The position numbers and the translations under genes were made by a program. The notes below the pieces were generated by a model. It saw only the letters and a list, made by a program, of their open reading frames with translations. It ran no database searches and was not told where the DNA came from. 56,704 nucleotides of DNA, taken from the NCBI GenBank assembly GCA_902795045.1, contig CADBJU010000024.1, positions 1 through 56,704 of the forward strand. The letters are read 5' to 3'. Each line of letters begins with the position of its first letter. The first letter of the stretch is position 1. The DNA comes from Oscillospiraceae bacterium (GTDB lineage Bacteria > Bacillota > Clostridia > Oscillospirales > Oscillospiraceae). Positions 26,606-34,356 of the stretch are shown here, one piece after another.

Positions 26606-26634
26606 CAAAAAGACCATCCCGAATGGGATGGTCC
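26606..26634 (-). terminator. Terminator of tRNA-Arg
   Basis: On the minus strand GACCATCCC pairs with GGGATGGTC around a 4-base loop (26612-26633), followed by TTTTT. It starts 4 bases past the tRNA CCA. Confidence 0.9.
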
Positions 26635-26637
26635 TTT

Positions 26638-26714
26638 TGGCACGCGATAAGGGATTCGAACCCCTGACCTTCTGGTCCGTAGCCAGACGCTCTATCCAGC
26701 TGAGCTAATCGCGC
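26638..26714 (-). tRNA. tRNA-Arg (anticodon ACG)
   Basis: A 77-base cloverleaf with acceptor GCGCGAT pairing with ATCGCGT, D-arm AGCTCAGCTGGATAGAGC, anticodon loop CTACGGA inside stems TCTGG/CCAGA, and T-loop TTCGAAT. The anticodon ACG gives arginine; A34 is normally edited to inosine by TadA. The 3' CCA is encoded (26640-26638). Confidence 0.96.
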
Positions 26715-26803
26715 ATGTCGTTCAATTGACAGCTTAAGAATAATAGCACAGACCGGACGGTTTTGCAATACCCTTTTTTAAAAAATTCTCAAAAACTTTC
26801 GCG

Positions 26804-27217
26804 TCAGTGGTGGTCTACGTAGAAATACTCGAAGGCGCCGGTGGCGCAGATGGTGTCGTCGGCGTTCAGCACGTCCACGTACACAAGGCACATGGTTTTG
26901 CCCGCGCGGATGACGTGACCCTTGGCGAAGATTTCATCGCCGCTGACCGGGAGAAAATAGTGGATATCCGCGCTTCGCGTGACGGCGGGGCGCTGCTCGG
27001 GGCCGGCAAAGCTTGCGGTGAGTCCGGCGGTGGCATCCATGATGGTGCTGATAAGGCCGCCGTGGACCTTGCCGTAGAAGTTCAGATGATGGGGCTGGAT
27101 CTGAATGCGCGTGAGCACGCCGTTCTGTCCGCATTCCAGCAGCTCGCCTCCGCAGTACTGAATAAAGCCCACCATGCGGTTCTGGGCGCTCTCGGGGACC
27201 TTGAAATTATCTGCCAT
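26804..27217 (-). CDS. PaaI-type hotdog thioesterase
   Basis: The 137-residue single-hotdog protein should hydrolyse acyl- or aryl-CoA thioesters in the cytoplasm as an oligomer. The family motif HGGLISTIMDATAGLTASF spans residues 52-70, with the catalytic-helix acid in MDATAG. FLPVSGDEIFAKGHVIRAGK is the second typical segment. AAGGAG lies about 8 bases before ATG. It sits alone between the tRNA and a secreted-protein gene, with a GC-rich hairpin (27257-27284) just upstream. The true substrate cannot be read from sequence. Confidence 0.88.
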   Translation of the reverse strand: MADNFKVPESAQNRMVGFIQYCGGELLECGQNGVLTRIQIQPHHLNFYGKVHGGLISTIMDATAGLTASFAGPEQRPAVTRSADIHYFLPVSGDEIFAKGHVIRAGKTMCLVYVDVLNADDTICATGAFEYFYVDHH

Positions 27218-27256
27218 GATCGCTGCTCCTTCGTCATTTTTTCCCAGTATAGCATA

Positions 27257-27284
27257 CGCGCGGGGCCTTGAAAAGCCCCGCGCG
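27257..27284 (-). terminator. GC-rich hairpin after the small secreted-protein gene
   Basis: CGCGCGGGGC (27257-27266) pairs exactly with GCCCCGCGCG (27275-27284). It lacks a strong T-run on the minus strand, so termination is likely but not certain. Confidence 0.55.
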
Positions 27285-27308
27285 CATTAATTTTGTGTGC
27301 ATCAGACG

Positions 27309-27833
27309 TTACACCGCGTAGTCCGCCAGACGCTCAAACACCTTGTCGGTAAAGCCGATCAGAAAACCGACGGCCGAAAGGGAGAGCTCTGCGGCGCTGT
27401 CCTTTGTTACGAGCTGTAAAAGCTCCGCCGAAACGGTGTTGTCCGAGGTGTCGACATACAGCTTCATGCCGGTGGTCTGAGCGTTGATGCGGTTGACCGC
27501 CTCCAGAACTTCAGACAGTCTGCTTTCGTCAAACTTGATTACCTGACCCATGTAGACCACGATATCCTCCTGATCCTCATTGAAAAGGATGGAAAAGTTG
27601 GAGGTGTAGTCGGACGCGTCTCCTTTATAGGAGAGCTTGACCTGCTCATAGTTTTCACCGGCAAAGTCAATTACGCCGACCAGCGTAGCGGTCAGATCCG
27701 TGTAGCCGTCTATTTCCCGGAGAAAAGCCTGGGTGTTCTGATAGGCGGCGGTGTCAGCAAAAACGGTACTGCCAAGGGAAAGGAGAAGCGTGAGAACGAG
27801 CGCGAAAGACAAAATTGTTTTTGCGGTTTTCAT
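27309..27833 (-). CDS. Small secreted protein, function unknown
   Basis: The 174-residue product has a clear signal peptide (KTAKTILSFALVLTLLLSLG, cleavage near VFA at residues 24-26). The mature part has alternating strands and a helix (FDESRLSEVLEAVNRINAQT) that recall small alpha/beta domains of the YbjN or chaperone-like sort, but I do not recognise a family. It contains no cysteine in the mature part and no anchor. GGGAGG is 8 bases before ATG 27833; an upstream in-frame start would overlap the promoter. It has its own promoter at 27865-27893. Confidence 0.75.
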   Translation of the reverse strand: MKTAKTILSFALVLTLLLSLGSTVFADTAAYQNTQAFLREIDGYTDLTATLVGVIDFAGENYEQVKLSYKGDASDYTSNFSILFNEDQEDIVVYMGQVIKFDESRLSEVLEAVNRINAQTTGMKLYVDTSDNTVSAELLQLVTKDSAAELSLSAVGFLIGFTDKVFERLADYAV

Positions 27834-27864
27834 GTGTTTTCCTCCCTTACTATAGATTAATCTC

Positions 27865-27893
27865 ATAGTAACCCACTTGTAAAGGGAAGTCAA
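27865..27893 (-). promoter_or_regulatory. Promoter of the small secreted-protein gene
   Basis: On the minus strand: -35 TTGACT (27893-27888), a 17-base spacer and -10 TACTAT (27870-27865). The -35 lies just past the cinA stop codon. Confidence 0.75.
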
Positions 27894-27896
27894 GAT

Positions 27897-29153
27897 TTAT
27901 TTTACAGGCAGCCCACTCATATAGCGGCGCAGCATGTCAAAGGCGTGGTTGCCCGCCATGCGGCGGATGAAGCTGCGGGTACGGAAGGTGCCCATATGCG
28001 TCTCGCGGACATAGGTCTGCCCCTCGACGGCAAGGCCGATGAAGACGGTGCCTACCTCGTGCACGCCGTCGCCGTCGGGCCCGGCAAGGCCCGTGACGCT
28101 GACGGCCATGTCGGTTTTGAGCCTCTCGCGCACGCCCTCGGCCATGGCGGCGGCCACCTCGCGGCAGACGGCGGTCTTCTCCTCCAGCAGCGCATGATCG
28201 ACGCCGAGCATGGCCTCCTTGACCTCATTGACGTAGCTCACGACACCGCCCTTGAAGTAGAGGCTCGCGCCGGGCAGCTCCGTAAAGCGGCGGGCAATAT
28301 CCCCGCCGGTGCAGCTCTCGGCGGCGGCAAAGGTCAGATTCCGCTCCTTGAGAAGCGCCATGACGGCCTCCTCCACGCACTCGATGTCCACGCCGTAGAC
28401 CACGTCGCCCAGGCGCTCCTTCACGTGCGCCATCACCGGGGCGATCATGGCCTCGGCCTCGGCCTCGCTTCCGGCCTTGGCGGTGATCTGCAGCAGGCAG
28501 TCGCACTCCTTGGCGTAGGGGGCCATGGTGGGGTTTACCATGCGGTTCATCTCGTCGGCAAAGAGGTCGTCCACCCGGCTCTCGCCCATGCCGAAGATGC
28601 GCACGGCGTGGGACACGATGAGCTCATCCGAGAGTTTTTTCAGATATGGCACGCCGTAGTGCTCAAACATGGGGATGCACTCCTTGGGTGGACCGGGGAG
28701 CATGAGGACATGTTTGCCCTCCGCTTCAAAGGCGCAGCCGGGGGCGGTGCCCCAGAGATTGTGAAAAACCGTGCAGCCCTCGGGCAGGAGAGCCTGCCGG
28801 TGGGTGTTGGGGGTCAGGCCGCGGCCGGTTTTGATGTACTCGTACAGGCCCTGCTCCTCCGCCTCGTTGAGGACCAGAGGCAGGCCGAAGCAGTCGGCCA
28901 GCACCTGCTTGGTCAGATCGTCGCAGGTGGGGCCGAGGCCGCCGGTGGTGATGAGGATATCCGCGCGGGACTTTGCCACCTCCACGCACGCCCGCAGGCG
29001 CTCGGGGTTATCGCCCACGACGGTGTGGTATTTGACATTGATGCCGATTTTGGACAGCAGTTCAGAGATGTCGCGGGCGTCGGTGTTGGTGATGTGGCCG
29101 AGCAAAAGCTCGGTGCCGACGCAGAGGATCTCGGTATCAAAGACTCTCTTCAT
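27897..29153 (-). CDS. cinA: CinA-family nicotinamide-nucleotide amidohydrolase
   Basis: The 418-residue protein joins an N-terminal molybdopterin-binding-like COG1058 domain (EILCVGTELLLGHITNTDA, then TTGGLGPTCDDLT) to a C-terminal CinA amidohydrolase (AAAESCTGGDIARRFTELPG, SVTGLAGPDG). The latter recycles nicotinamide mononucleotide in the pyridine nucleotide cycle; the name also reflects competence-linked expression in some Firmicutes. ATG 29153 lies 17 bases inside the end of thiI, so the two are coupled. In-frame TTG codons upstream give an 11-residue longer form, and the choice is not certain. Both domains look complete. Confidence 0.93.
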   Translation of the reverse strand: MKRVFDTEILCVGTELLLGHITNTDARDISELLSKIGINVKYHTVVGDNPERLRACVEVAKSRADILITTGGLGPTCDDLTKQVLADCFGLPLVLNEAEEQGLYEYIKTGRGLTPNTHRQALLPEGCTVFHNLWGTAPGCAFEAEGKHVLMLPGPPKECIPMFEHYGVPYLKKLSDELIVSHAVRIFGMGESRVDDLFADEMNRMVNPTMAPYAKECDCLLQITAKAGSEAEAEAMIAPVMAHVKERLGDVVYGVDIECVEEAVMALLKERNLTFAAAESCTGGDIARRFTELPGASLYFKGGVVSYVNEVKEAMLGVDHALLEEKTAVCREVAAAMAEGVRERLKTDMAVSVTGLAGPDGDGVHEVGTVFIGLAVEGQTYVRETHMGTFRTRSFIRRMAGNHAFDMLRRYMSGLPVK

Positions 29154-30318
29154 AGTCGATCGCAATCCTTTCCAATCCCGCAAGGGCTTCGTTGACCAGA
29201 GTCTCCACGTCCAGGGCTGACTCGGCCTCCTCGACCTCGGCTACCGTCGGATGGGTGCGCGGGTGGCGCGGGGTGAAGACCGTGCAGCAGTCCTCATAGG
29301 GCAGGATGGAGGTCTCAAACGTGCCGATCTTTCTCGCCTGGGCAATGATCTCACTCTTGTCCATGCCGATGAGCGGCTGGAGGACCGGCAGGTGCAGCAC
29401 CGCCTGGGTGGAGGCCATGGCCTCCATGGTCTGGCTTGCCACCTGGCCGAGGTTTTCGCCCGTGACGATAGCCTTGGCCCCGTTATCCAGGGCGATGCGC
29501 TCGGCAATGCGCATCATGAAGCGGCGCATGATGAGGGTGAAATATTCCTCGGGGCACTTGTCGCGGATCTCCTCCTGGATGTGGGTGAAGGGCACGACCT
29601 CCATGCGCATCTTGCCGCACCAGGGGGTGAGCAGACGGGCAAGCTCGATGACCTTCTCCTTGGCCTGCTCGGAGGTGTAGGGGAAGGAGAAGAAGTGGAC
29701 CGGGATGGGCCGCACGCCGCGCCGGGCGATCATCCAAGTGGAGACGGGGCTGTCGATGCCGCCGGAGAGAAGGGAGATCGCCACGCCGTTGGAGCCCACC
29801 GGCATGCCGCCCGCGCCCGGCACCGGGGCCGCGTGGACGTAGGCCGCGAGGTCGCGCACCTCGATATGCACAACCAGCTCCGGCTCGTGTACGTCCACCT
29901 CAATGTCGGGGTAGGCGTCGCTCAGCTCCCCGCCCACGTACTGGCTCAGCTCCACCGAGGTCATGGGGAAGGACTTATCGGAGCGGCGGGATTCTACCTT
30001 GAAGCTCTTCGCACGCAGCATATCGCCGCGCAGGTACTCGATGGCGAGCTTTGCGATCGCGTCCTTGTCCTTTTCGCAGGCGGCGGCGCGGGAGATGGCC
30101 ACGACGCCGAAGACCTTCTGTAATTCTTCAAAGGCTAAATCCATGTCCGCGCCCTCGTCGCCCTCCACATAGACGGTGGACTGGAGGATGTAGACCCGGT
30201 ACTTGCCGAGGCGGCTGAGACGCCAGCGGATATTGCCCAAAAGCTTCTGTTCAAAGCGGCGGCGGTTGAGACCCTTCAGAATGATCTCGCCCACCTTCAA
30301 GAGGATGATGTCGTTCAT
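29137..30318 (-). CDS. thiI: tRNA 4-thiouridine synthetase ThiI
   Basis: A 393-residue ThiI with a ferredoxin-like start, a THUMP RNA-binding domain (about 60-165) and a PP-loop ATPase with SGGIDSP at residues 185-191. It adenylates U8 of tRNA and transfers sulfur from a cysteine desulfurase. The C-terminal rhodanese domain of the E. coli protein is absent, as is usual in Firmicutes. CxxC-free catalysis would use Cys in the ATPase domain (DCCTVFTPRHP near residue 350). CAGGAG is 6 bases before ATG. It is the first gene of thiI-cinA, and no desulfurase gene lies next to it here. Confidence 0.95.
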   Translation of the reverse strand: MNDIILLKVGEIILKGLNRRRFEQKLLGNIRWRLSRLGKYRVYILQSTVYVEGDEGADMDLAFEELQKVFGVVAISRAAACEKDKDAIAKLAIEYLRGDMLRAKSFKVESRRSDKSFPMTSVELSQYVGGELSDAYPDIEVDVHEPELVVHIEVRDLAAYVHAAPVPGAGGMPVGSNGVAISLLSGGIDSPVSTWMIARRGVRPIPVHFFSFPYTSEQAKEKVIELARLLTPWCGKMRMEVVPFTHIQEEIRDKCPEEYFTLIMRRFMMRIAERIALDNGAKAIVTGENLGQVASQTMEAMASTQAVLHLPVLQPLIGMDKSEIIAQARKIGTFETSILPYEDCCTVFTPRHPRTHPTVAEVEEAESALDVETLVNEALAGLERIAIDYEESL

Positions 30319-30378
30319 GGTTTGCTCCTGTCAAAAAGTTTCGACCAAGTATAACACAGACGAGGGGAATATGCAAAG

Positions 30379-30460
30379 AAAGAGTGAAAAGTGAAAAGTT
30401 GAAAGTGAAGATAAGGAGTCGCTTTGCGGACCCATAACTCCACTTTACACTTTACACACT
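30379..30460. repeat. Intergenic inverted repeat R5 (copy 3)
   Basis: The left arm AGAGTGAAAAGTGAAAAGTT and the right arm ACTCCACTTTACACTTTACA surround GGAGTCGCTTTGCGGA. It lies between the divergent thiI and folC starts. Confidence 0.75.
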
Positions 30461-30464
30461 CATC

Positions 30465-30493
30465 TTGCGTCGGCGTGCAAAAGGTGATAATAT
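30465..30493 (+). promoter_or_regulatory. Promoter of folC
   Basis: -35 TTGCGT (30465-30470), a 17-base spacer and -10 TAATAT (30488-30493). It starts directly after the R5 element. Confidence 0.5.
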
Positions 30494-30523
30494 ACTCCCA
30501 AGCTTCATGCAAGGAGAATTGTT

Positions 30524-31789
30524 ATGGATTATAAAGAGGCTCTGGCCTATCTGAACGCTGTCGAATTTTTCGGCTCCAAGCCGGGACTGGAACGCATGGC
30601 GGCTATGCTGGATGCGTTGGGCAACCCCCAGGACGGGATGAAATTTGTCCATGTTGCGGGCACCAACGGCAAGGGCAGCTGCGCGGCCATGACCGCCTCC
30701 ATCCTCAAGGCGGCGGGCTATAAGACCGGGCTTTATACCTCGCCCTACCTCTACCGCTTCAACGAGCGCATGCAGATAGGCGGCAAGGAAATCGAGGACG
30801 ATGTGCTGGCGGAGCTTGTGACGCGCGTAAAGCCCATTGCCGAGGCGATGGAGGACCACCCCACGGTCTTCGAGCTCATGACCGTCACGGCGCTTTTGTG
30901 GTACAAGGAAGCAGGCTGTGACATCGTTGTGCTGGAGGTGGGTCTCGGCGGGCGCTTTGACGCAACCAACGTGATCGCGGCCCCGGAGTGCGCGGTTATC
31001 ATGAACATCGGCCTTGACCACACGGAGATCCTGGGCGATACGCTCGAGCAGATCGCCTTTGAAAAGGCGGGCATCCTCAAGCCCGGCACGGAGGCGGTGC
31101 TGTTTCAGCAGACGCAGAGCGTGACCGCGGTCGTACAAAAGCGCTGCGACGAGCTGGGCATAGCGCTCCACATCCCGGACTTTGACGCGATCCGAACCGA
31201 GTTTGACTCCCTCTACGGCCAGACCTTTACCTACAAGGGCGAAAGCTACGCCCTGCCGCTTTTGGGCGCGCACCAGCTCAAGAACGCGGCGACGGTGCTG
31301 GAGGTCGTGGAGGTTTTGCGCTCTCGCGGCTGGAAGCTCGAGCAGAGCGACGTGGAGCACGGGCTTTACGCAGTGCACTGGCCGGGCCGCTTTGAGCTTT
31401 TATCCGAGGAGCCGCTGTTTGTGGTGGACGGGGGCCACAACCCCCAGTGCGCCCAGACCGTGCGGGACAATCTCCTGCGCTACTTTCCGGACAAGCGCCG
31501 CATCCTGCTACTTGGCGTCCTGCGGGACAAGGACTATCCTGCTCTCGCGGAAATCCTCAACGAGGCTGCCGACGAATACATCTGCATCACACCCGACAGT
31601 CACCGCGCCCTGCCCGCCGGGGAGCTGGCGGATTTTCTCAACCGCTACAACAAGCCGGTGGCCGTCTGCGACTCGATCCGCGACGGCGTGAGCCTCGCCC
31701 TCGACCGCTCGGACGAGGGAAGCGTCGTGTGCGCGGTGGGCTCCCTCTACTCCGTGGGTGAGATCCGGGCGTGCTTTGAGAGATATTAA
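30524..31789 (+). CDS. folC: Bifunctional folylpolyglutamate/dihydrofolate synthase
   Basis: The 421-residue Mur-ligase-family enzyme adds glutamate to folates (and may join dihydropteroate with glutamate). The P-loop GTNGKGS spans residues 46-52. GLYTSPYLYRFNERMQI and VLEVGLGGRFDATNV are folate-synthase signatures. The C-terminal ligase domain has LLGVLRDKD and ITPDSHRALP. AAGGAG is 7 bases before ATG 30524. It is monocistronic, with its own promoter and a terminator at 32007-32052. Confidence 0.95.
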   Translation: MDYKEALAYLNAVEFFGSKPGLERMAAMLDALGNPQDGMKFVHVAGTNGKGSCAAMTASILKAAGYKTGLYTSPYLYRFNERMQIGGKEIEDDVLAELVTRVKPIAEAMEDHPTVFELMTVTALLWYKEAGCDIVVLEVGLGGRFDATNVIAAPECAVIMNIGLDHTEILGDTLEQIAFEKAGILKPGTEAVLFQQTQSVTAVVQKRCDELGIALHIPDFDAIRTEFDSLYGQTFTYKGESYALPLLGAHQLKNAATVLEVVEVLRSRGWKLEQSDVEHGLYAVHWPGRFELLSEEPLFVVDGGHNPQCAQTVRDNLLRYFPDKRRILLLGVLRDKDYPALAEILNEAADEYICITPDSHRALPAGELADFLNRYNKPVAVCDSIRDGVSLALDRSDEGSVVCAVGSLYSVGEIRACFERY

Positions 31790-31799
31790 AAAATATGGA

Positions 31800-32000
31800 T
31801 ATCGGCTTAACTCAGCAAGAACCAGCTACCCACCTGTCATTGCGAACCAGTGACCGATGTCACTGGTGTGGCAATCCGCAACTCCCGGCGGCCAATTGAG
31901 ATTTCTGAGCTGTTTAGCGCCTCCGGCGGGCGGATTGCCACGTCACCAGTGTGCGCACTGGTTCCTCGCAATGATGGGAGAAAGCTCAGTTAAGCCGATA
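31800..32000. repeat. Composite repeat: R3 nested in a 13-bp inverted-repeat element
   Basis: The outer arms TATCGGCTTAACT (31800-31812) and AGTTAAGCCGATA (31988-32000) are exact reverse complements. Inside is a full R3 element, about 31835-31975, with TGTCATTGCGAACCAGTGAC at one end and CACTGGTTCCTCGCAATGAT at the other. It contains CCGATGTCACTGGTGTGGCA and CGGATTGCCACGTCACCAGT. No gene is present in the 300 bases 31790-32090. Confidence 0.85.
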
Positions 32001-32006
32001 CGCAAA

Positions 32007-32052
32007 AAGAAAAAACTGCGGTGAGATCACAACGATCCCACCGCAGTTTTTA
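32007..32052. terminator. Bidirectional terminator between folC and the small membrane-protein gene
   Basis: AAAAACTGCGGTG pairs with CACCGCAGTTTTT around a loop holding the inner stem GATC/GATC. A-rich and T-rich flanks make it work on both strands. Confidence 0.88.
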
Positions 32053-32090
32053 AACTTCACTTTTCACTTTCTACTTTTCACTTTTGTATC

Positions 32091-32258
32091 TTACCATCCC
32101 ATCAGCTCGGAGACGGAGTCCGCCACCTCGCCCATGGTCTTGAGCGTCTTGCCCACTACGGTCTTGACGCCGCTCTTCTTCGGGCGCATGGCGAACATCG
32201 CCGCGCTGCCGACCACCAGACCCATGCCCATGCCTACGTAAAAATTGCGTTTGTTCAT
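32091..32258 (-). CDS. Small membrane protein of 55 residues
   Basis: The product starts MNKRNFYVGMGMGLVVGSAA and has one hydrophobic helix (about 7-24), then a basic stretch RPKKSGVKTVVGKTLKTM and an amphipathic helix EVADSVSELMG. The Gly-rich helix and basic tail recall YtxH-like small stress proteins, but the length is too short to decide. GGAGG lies 8 bases before ATG 32258; a longer frame from 32324 has no ribosome-binding site. Half of an R5 repeat and a terminator follow its stop. Confidence 0.72.
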   Translation of the reverse strand: MNKRNFYVGMGMGLVVGSAAMFAMRPKKSGVKTVVGKTLKTMGEVADSVSELMGW

Positions 32259-32361
32259 GTCTTTTCCTCCTGATTGAAGCTGTGTTGTTATTGTGTGCGC
32301 AAAATGCTTGCTGTAGCAATGCAATATGTGGTAAAATATAAGATACGATAAAATACTGCTT

Positions 32362-32463
32362 GCCTCCCCCAGCCGCTTGCGGCGATTGGGGGAGGGGGAC
32401 CGCTTCAGCGGTGGAAGGGGTAACCCCTCTGCCCTTCGAGCGCAAGTAAAGGGAGGCGCAGAC
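32362..32463. repeat. Shortened R1 element before ymdB
   Basis: GCCTCCCCCAGCCGCTTGCGG, then GAGGGGGACCGCTTCAGCGG and GTGGAAGGGGT, match R1. It is shorter than the other copies and ends AAAGGGAGGCGC. That last arm provides the ribosome-binding site of the next gene. Confidence 0.75.
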
Positions 32464-32464
32464 T

Positions 32465-33238
32465 ATGGTTGTGAAAATACTGGCGGTGGGCGATGTGTGC
32501 GGTCAGCCGGGGCTGGACGCGCTGGACAAAAAATTAAAACCCTTTCAGAAGGAAAACGGCATCGCCTTCACGGTGGTAAACGGCGAGAACGCGAATGTCG
32601 TCGGCATCACCCCCAAGCAGGCGGATTTGATCTTCCGTGCCGGGGCCGACGTCATCACCCTCGGCAACCACACCTGGACGCGCACCGAGCTCCAGCCCTA
32701 TCTGGACGAGCGCACCCGCATCCTGCGTCCGGCAAACTACGCCCCCCAGTGCCCGGGACGCGGCATCAACGTCTACCACCGGGACTTCGGCGATGTGTGC
32801 GTCTTAAACCTCATGGGCAAGTTCACCCTTGACGCCAACACGGATAATCCCTTTGTCATCGCCGACGGCTACATGGCGGAGATCCGGGAAAAGATCATCC
32901 TGGTGGACTTTCACGCCGAGGGCACCAGCGAGAAGCGGGCCATGGGCTTTCTGCTGGACGGGAAGGCCAGCGCCGTCTGGGGCACGCACACCCACGTGCA
33001 GACCTCGGACTGGGAGGTGCTGCCCAAGGGTACGGGCTACATCACCGACCTCGGCATGACGGGTTCGCGGCACTCCGTGCTCGGCATCGACACCGAGCAG
33101 AGCATCGGCAAGTTCATGGGCGATCCCCCGCGGCGCTATGAGTCCGGCAAAGGCCAGACCAAGCTGGAGGGCTGCGTGTTCGAGATCGACAGCGACACCG
33201 GCCGCTGCCTGAATGCAGAAGGGATAAGACTGCTATGA
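32465..33238 (+). CDS. ymdB: YmdB-family metallophosphoesterase
   Basis: A 257-residue calcineurin-like phosphoesterase of the YmdB family. In Bacillus subtilis YmdB is a 2',3'-cyclic nucleotide phosphodiesterase that shifts cells between biofilm and motility. Metal-site motifs are VGDVCG (8-13), NGENAN (39-44), GNHTW (67-71), DFHAEGTSEK and WGTHTHVQTSD. GGGAGG, supplied by the end of repeat R1, lies 8-9 bases before ATG. Its stop overlaps the yhaO-like start (ATGA). It is usually found next to rny in Firmicutes; here it leads a nuclease operon instead. Confidence 0.92.
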   Translation: MVVKILAVGDVCGQPGLDALDKKLKPFQKENGIAFTVVNGENANVVGITPKQADLIFRAGADVITLGNHTWTRTELQPYLDERTRILRPANYAPQCPGRGINVYHRDFGDVCVLNLMGKFTLDANTDNPFVIADGYMAEIREKIILVDFHAEGTSEKRAMGFLLDGKASAVWGTHTHVQTSDWEVLPKGTGYITDLGMTGSRHSVLGIDTEQSIGKFMGDPPRRYESGKGQTKLEGCVFEIDSDTGRCLNAEGIRLL

Positions 33239-34356
33239 GTACATTGAAAATCCTGCACGCGGCCGACCTGCACCTGGACTCGGCCTTTGAGGCGCTGCCG
33301 GCGGGCAAGGCGCAGCTGCGGCGCACCGAGCAGCGGGAGCTGCTGGCAAGGCTCGCCACGCTTGCCCGGGAGGAGCAGGTGCAGCTGATCCTGCTGGCGG
33401 GCGACCTTTTAGACAGTGACACCAGCTACTACGAGACCGGCGAGGAGCTCTGCCGCTGCCTTGCGGGCATGAATGCGCCGGTGTTCATTTCTCCCGGCAA
33501 CCACGACTATTATTCTCCCCGTTCCCCCTGGGCGCGCATCAAGCTGCCGGGGAACGTGCATCTGTTCACGGAAAACGCCATCCGCGGTCTGCAGTTTTCC
33601 ACGCTGGGCATCCGCGTCTACGGCGCGGCCTTCACGGAAAAGCGCAGCGGGCCGCTGCTGCAGGGCTTCACGGCGGAGCGCAAACCGGGCATGAAAAACA
33701 TCCTCATCCTCCACGGCGAGGTGGGCGCCCCGGCGGACTCCCCGTATGACCCCATCACCGAGGCCGAGCTTGCCGCCTCCGGCATGGACTACGTGGCTCT
33801 CGGCCACATCCACCGGGCAAGCGGCCTGAGGCGCGCGGGCGACACCTGGTTTTCCTGGCCCGGCTGCCCGGAGGGCAGGGGCTTTGACGAGACCGGGGAG
33901 AAGACCGTGAACCTCGTCACACTCTCCGACGACGGGCACTGCGCCCTGGAGACGAGGTCCATCGCCCAGCGCCGCTATGAAAACCTCACGGTGGACGTGA
34001 CGGGGGCAGACCCTCTGCTCGCCATCCACACCCTGCTGCCGGACGAGAGCGTGCGGGATGTCTACCGCATCACCCTCACCGGCGAGGTGGACGAGAGGCT
34101 GGACTTAAACCGCCTGCAGGCAAATCTCGCGGAACTTTTCTTCGAGCTTCAGCTCCGCGATGAGACCACGCCGCGCCGCTCCCTCTGGGAGAAGGCCGGG
34201 GACGACACCCTGCGCGGTCTGTTTCTCAAGAAGCTCAAGAGGGAATACGACACGGCCCCGGACGACACCACGCGCCGCGCCGTCGAACAGGCGGCCCGCT
34301 GGGGTCTTGCGGCGCTGGACAACCGGGAGGAGGCGGTGAGACATGAAGATCCGTAA
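33235..34356 (+). CDS. SbcD/Mre11-type exonuclease (YhaO-like)
   Basis: The 373-residue nuclease subunit has metallophosphoesterase motifs ILHAADLHLDSAF (6-18), LLAGDLLDSD, SPGNHDYYS, ILHGEVG and LGHIHRASG. With the following ATPase it should form an Mre11-Rad50-like complex that processes DNA ends. It overlaps ymdB by 4 bases and the next gene by 14, so all three are coupled. YhaO rather than SbcD proper is favoured by the arrangement and by the membrane segments in its partner. Confidence 0.88.
   Translation: MSTLKILHAADLHLDSAFEALPAGKAQLRRTEQRELLARLATLAREEQVQLILLAGDLLDSDTSYYETGEELCRCLAGMNAPVFISPGNHDYYSPRSPWARIKLPGNVHLFTENAIRGLQFSTLGIRVYGAAFTEKRSGPLLQGFTAERKPGMKNILILHGEVGAPADSPYDPITEAELAASGMDYVALGHIHRASGLRRAGDTWFSWPGCPEGRGFDETGEKTVNLVTLSDDGHCALETRSIAQRRYENLTVDVTGADPLLAIHTLLPDESVRDVYRITLTGEVDERLDLNRLQANLAELFFELQLRDETTPRRSLWEKAGDDTLRGLFLKKLKREYDTAPDDTTRRAVEQAARWGLAALDNREEAVRHEDP

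Noticed and set aside
26376-26714. A prophage or integrative element at the tRNA-Arg gene
   Set aside because: Only a short tRNA-like word is present; there is no integrase or structural gene. It is kept only as a possible scar.
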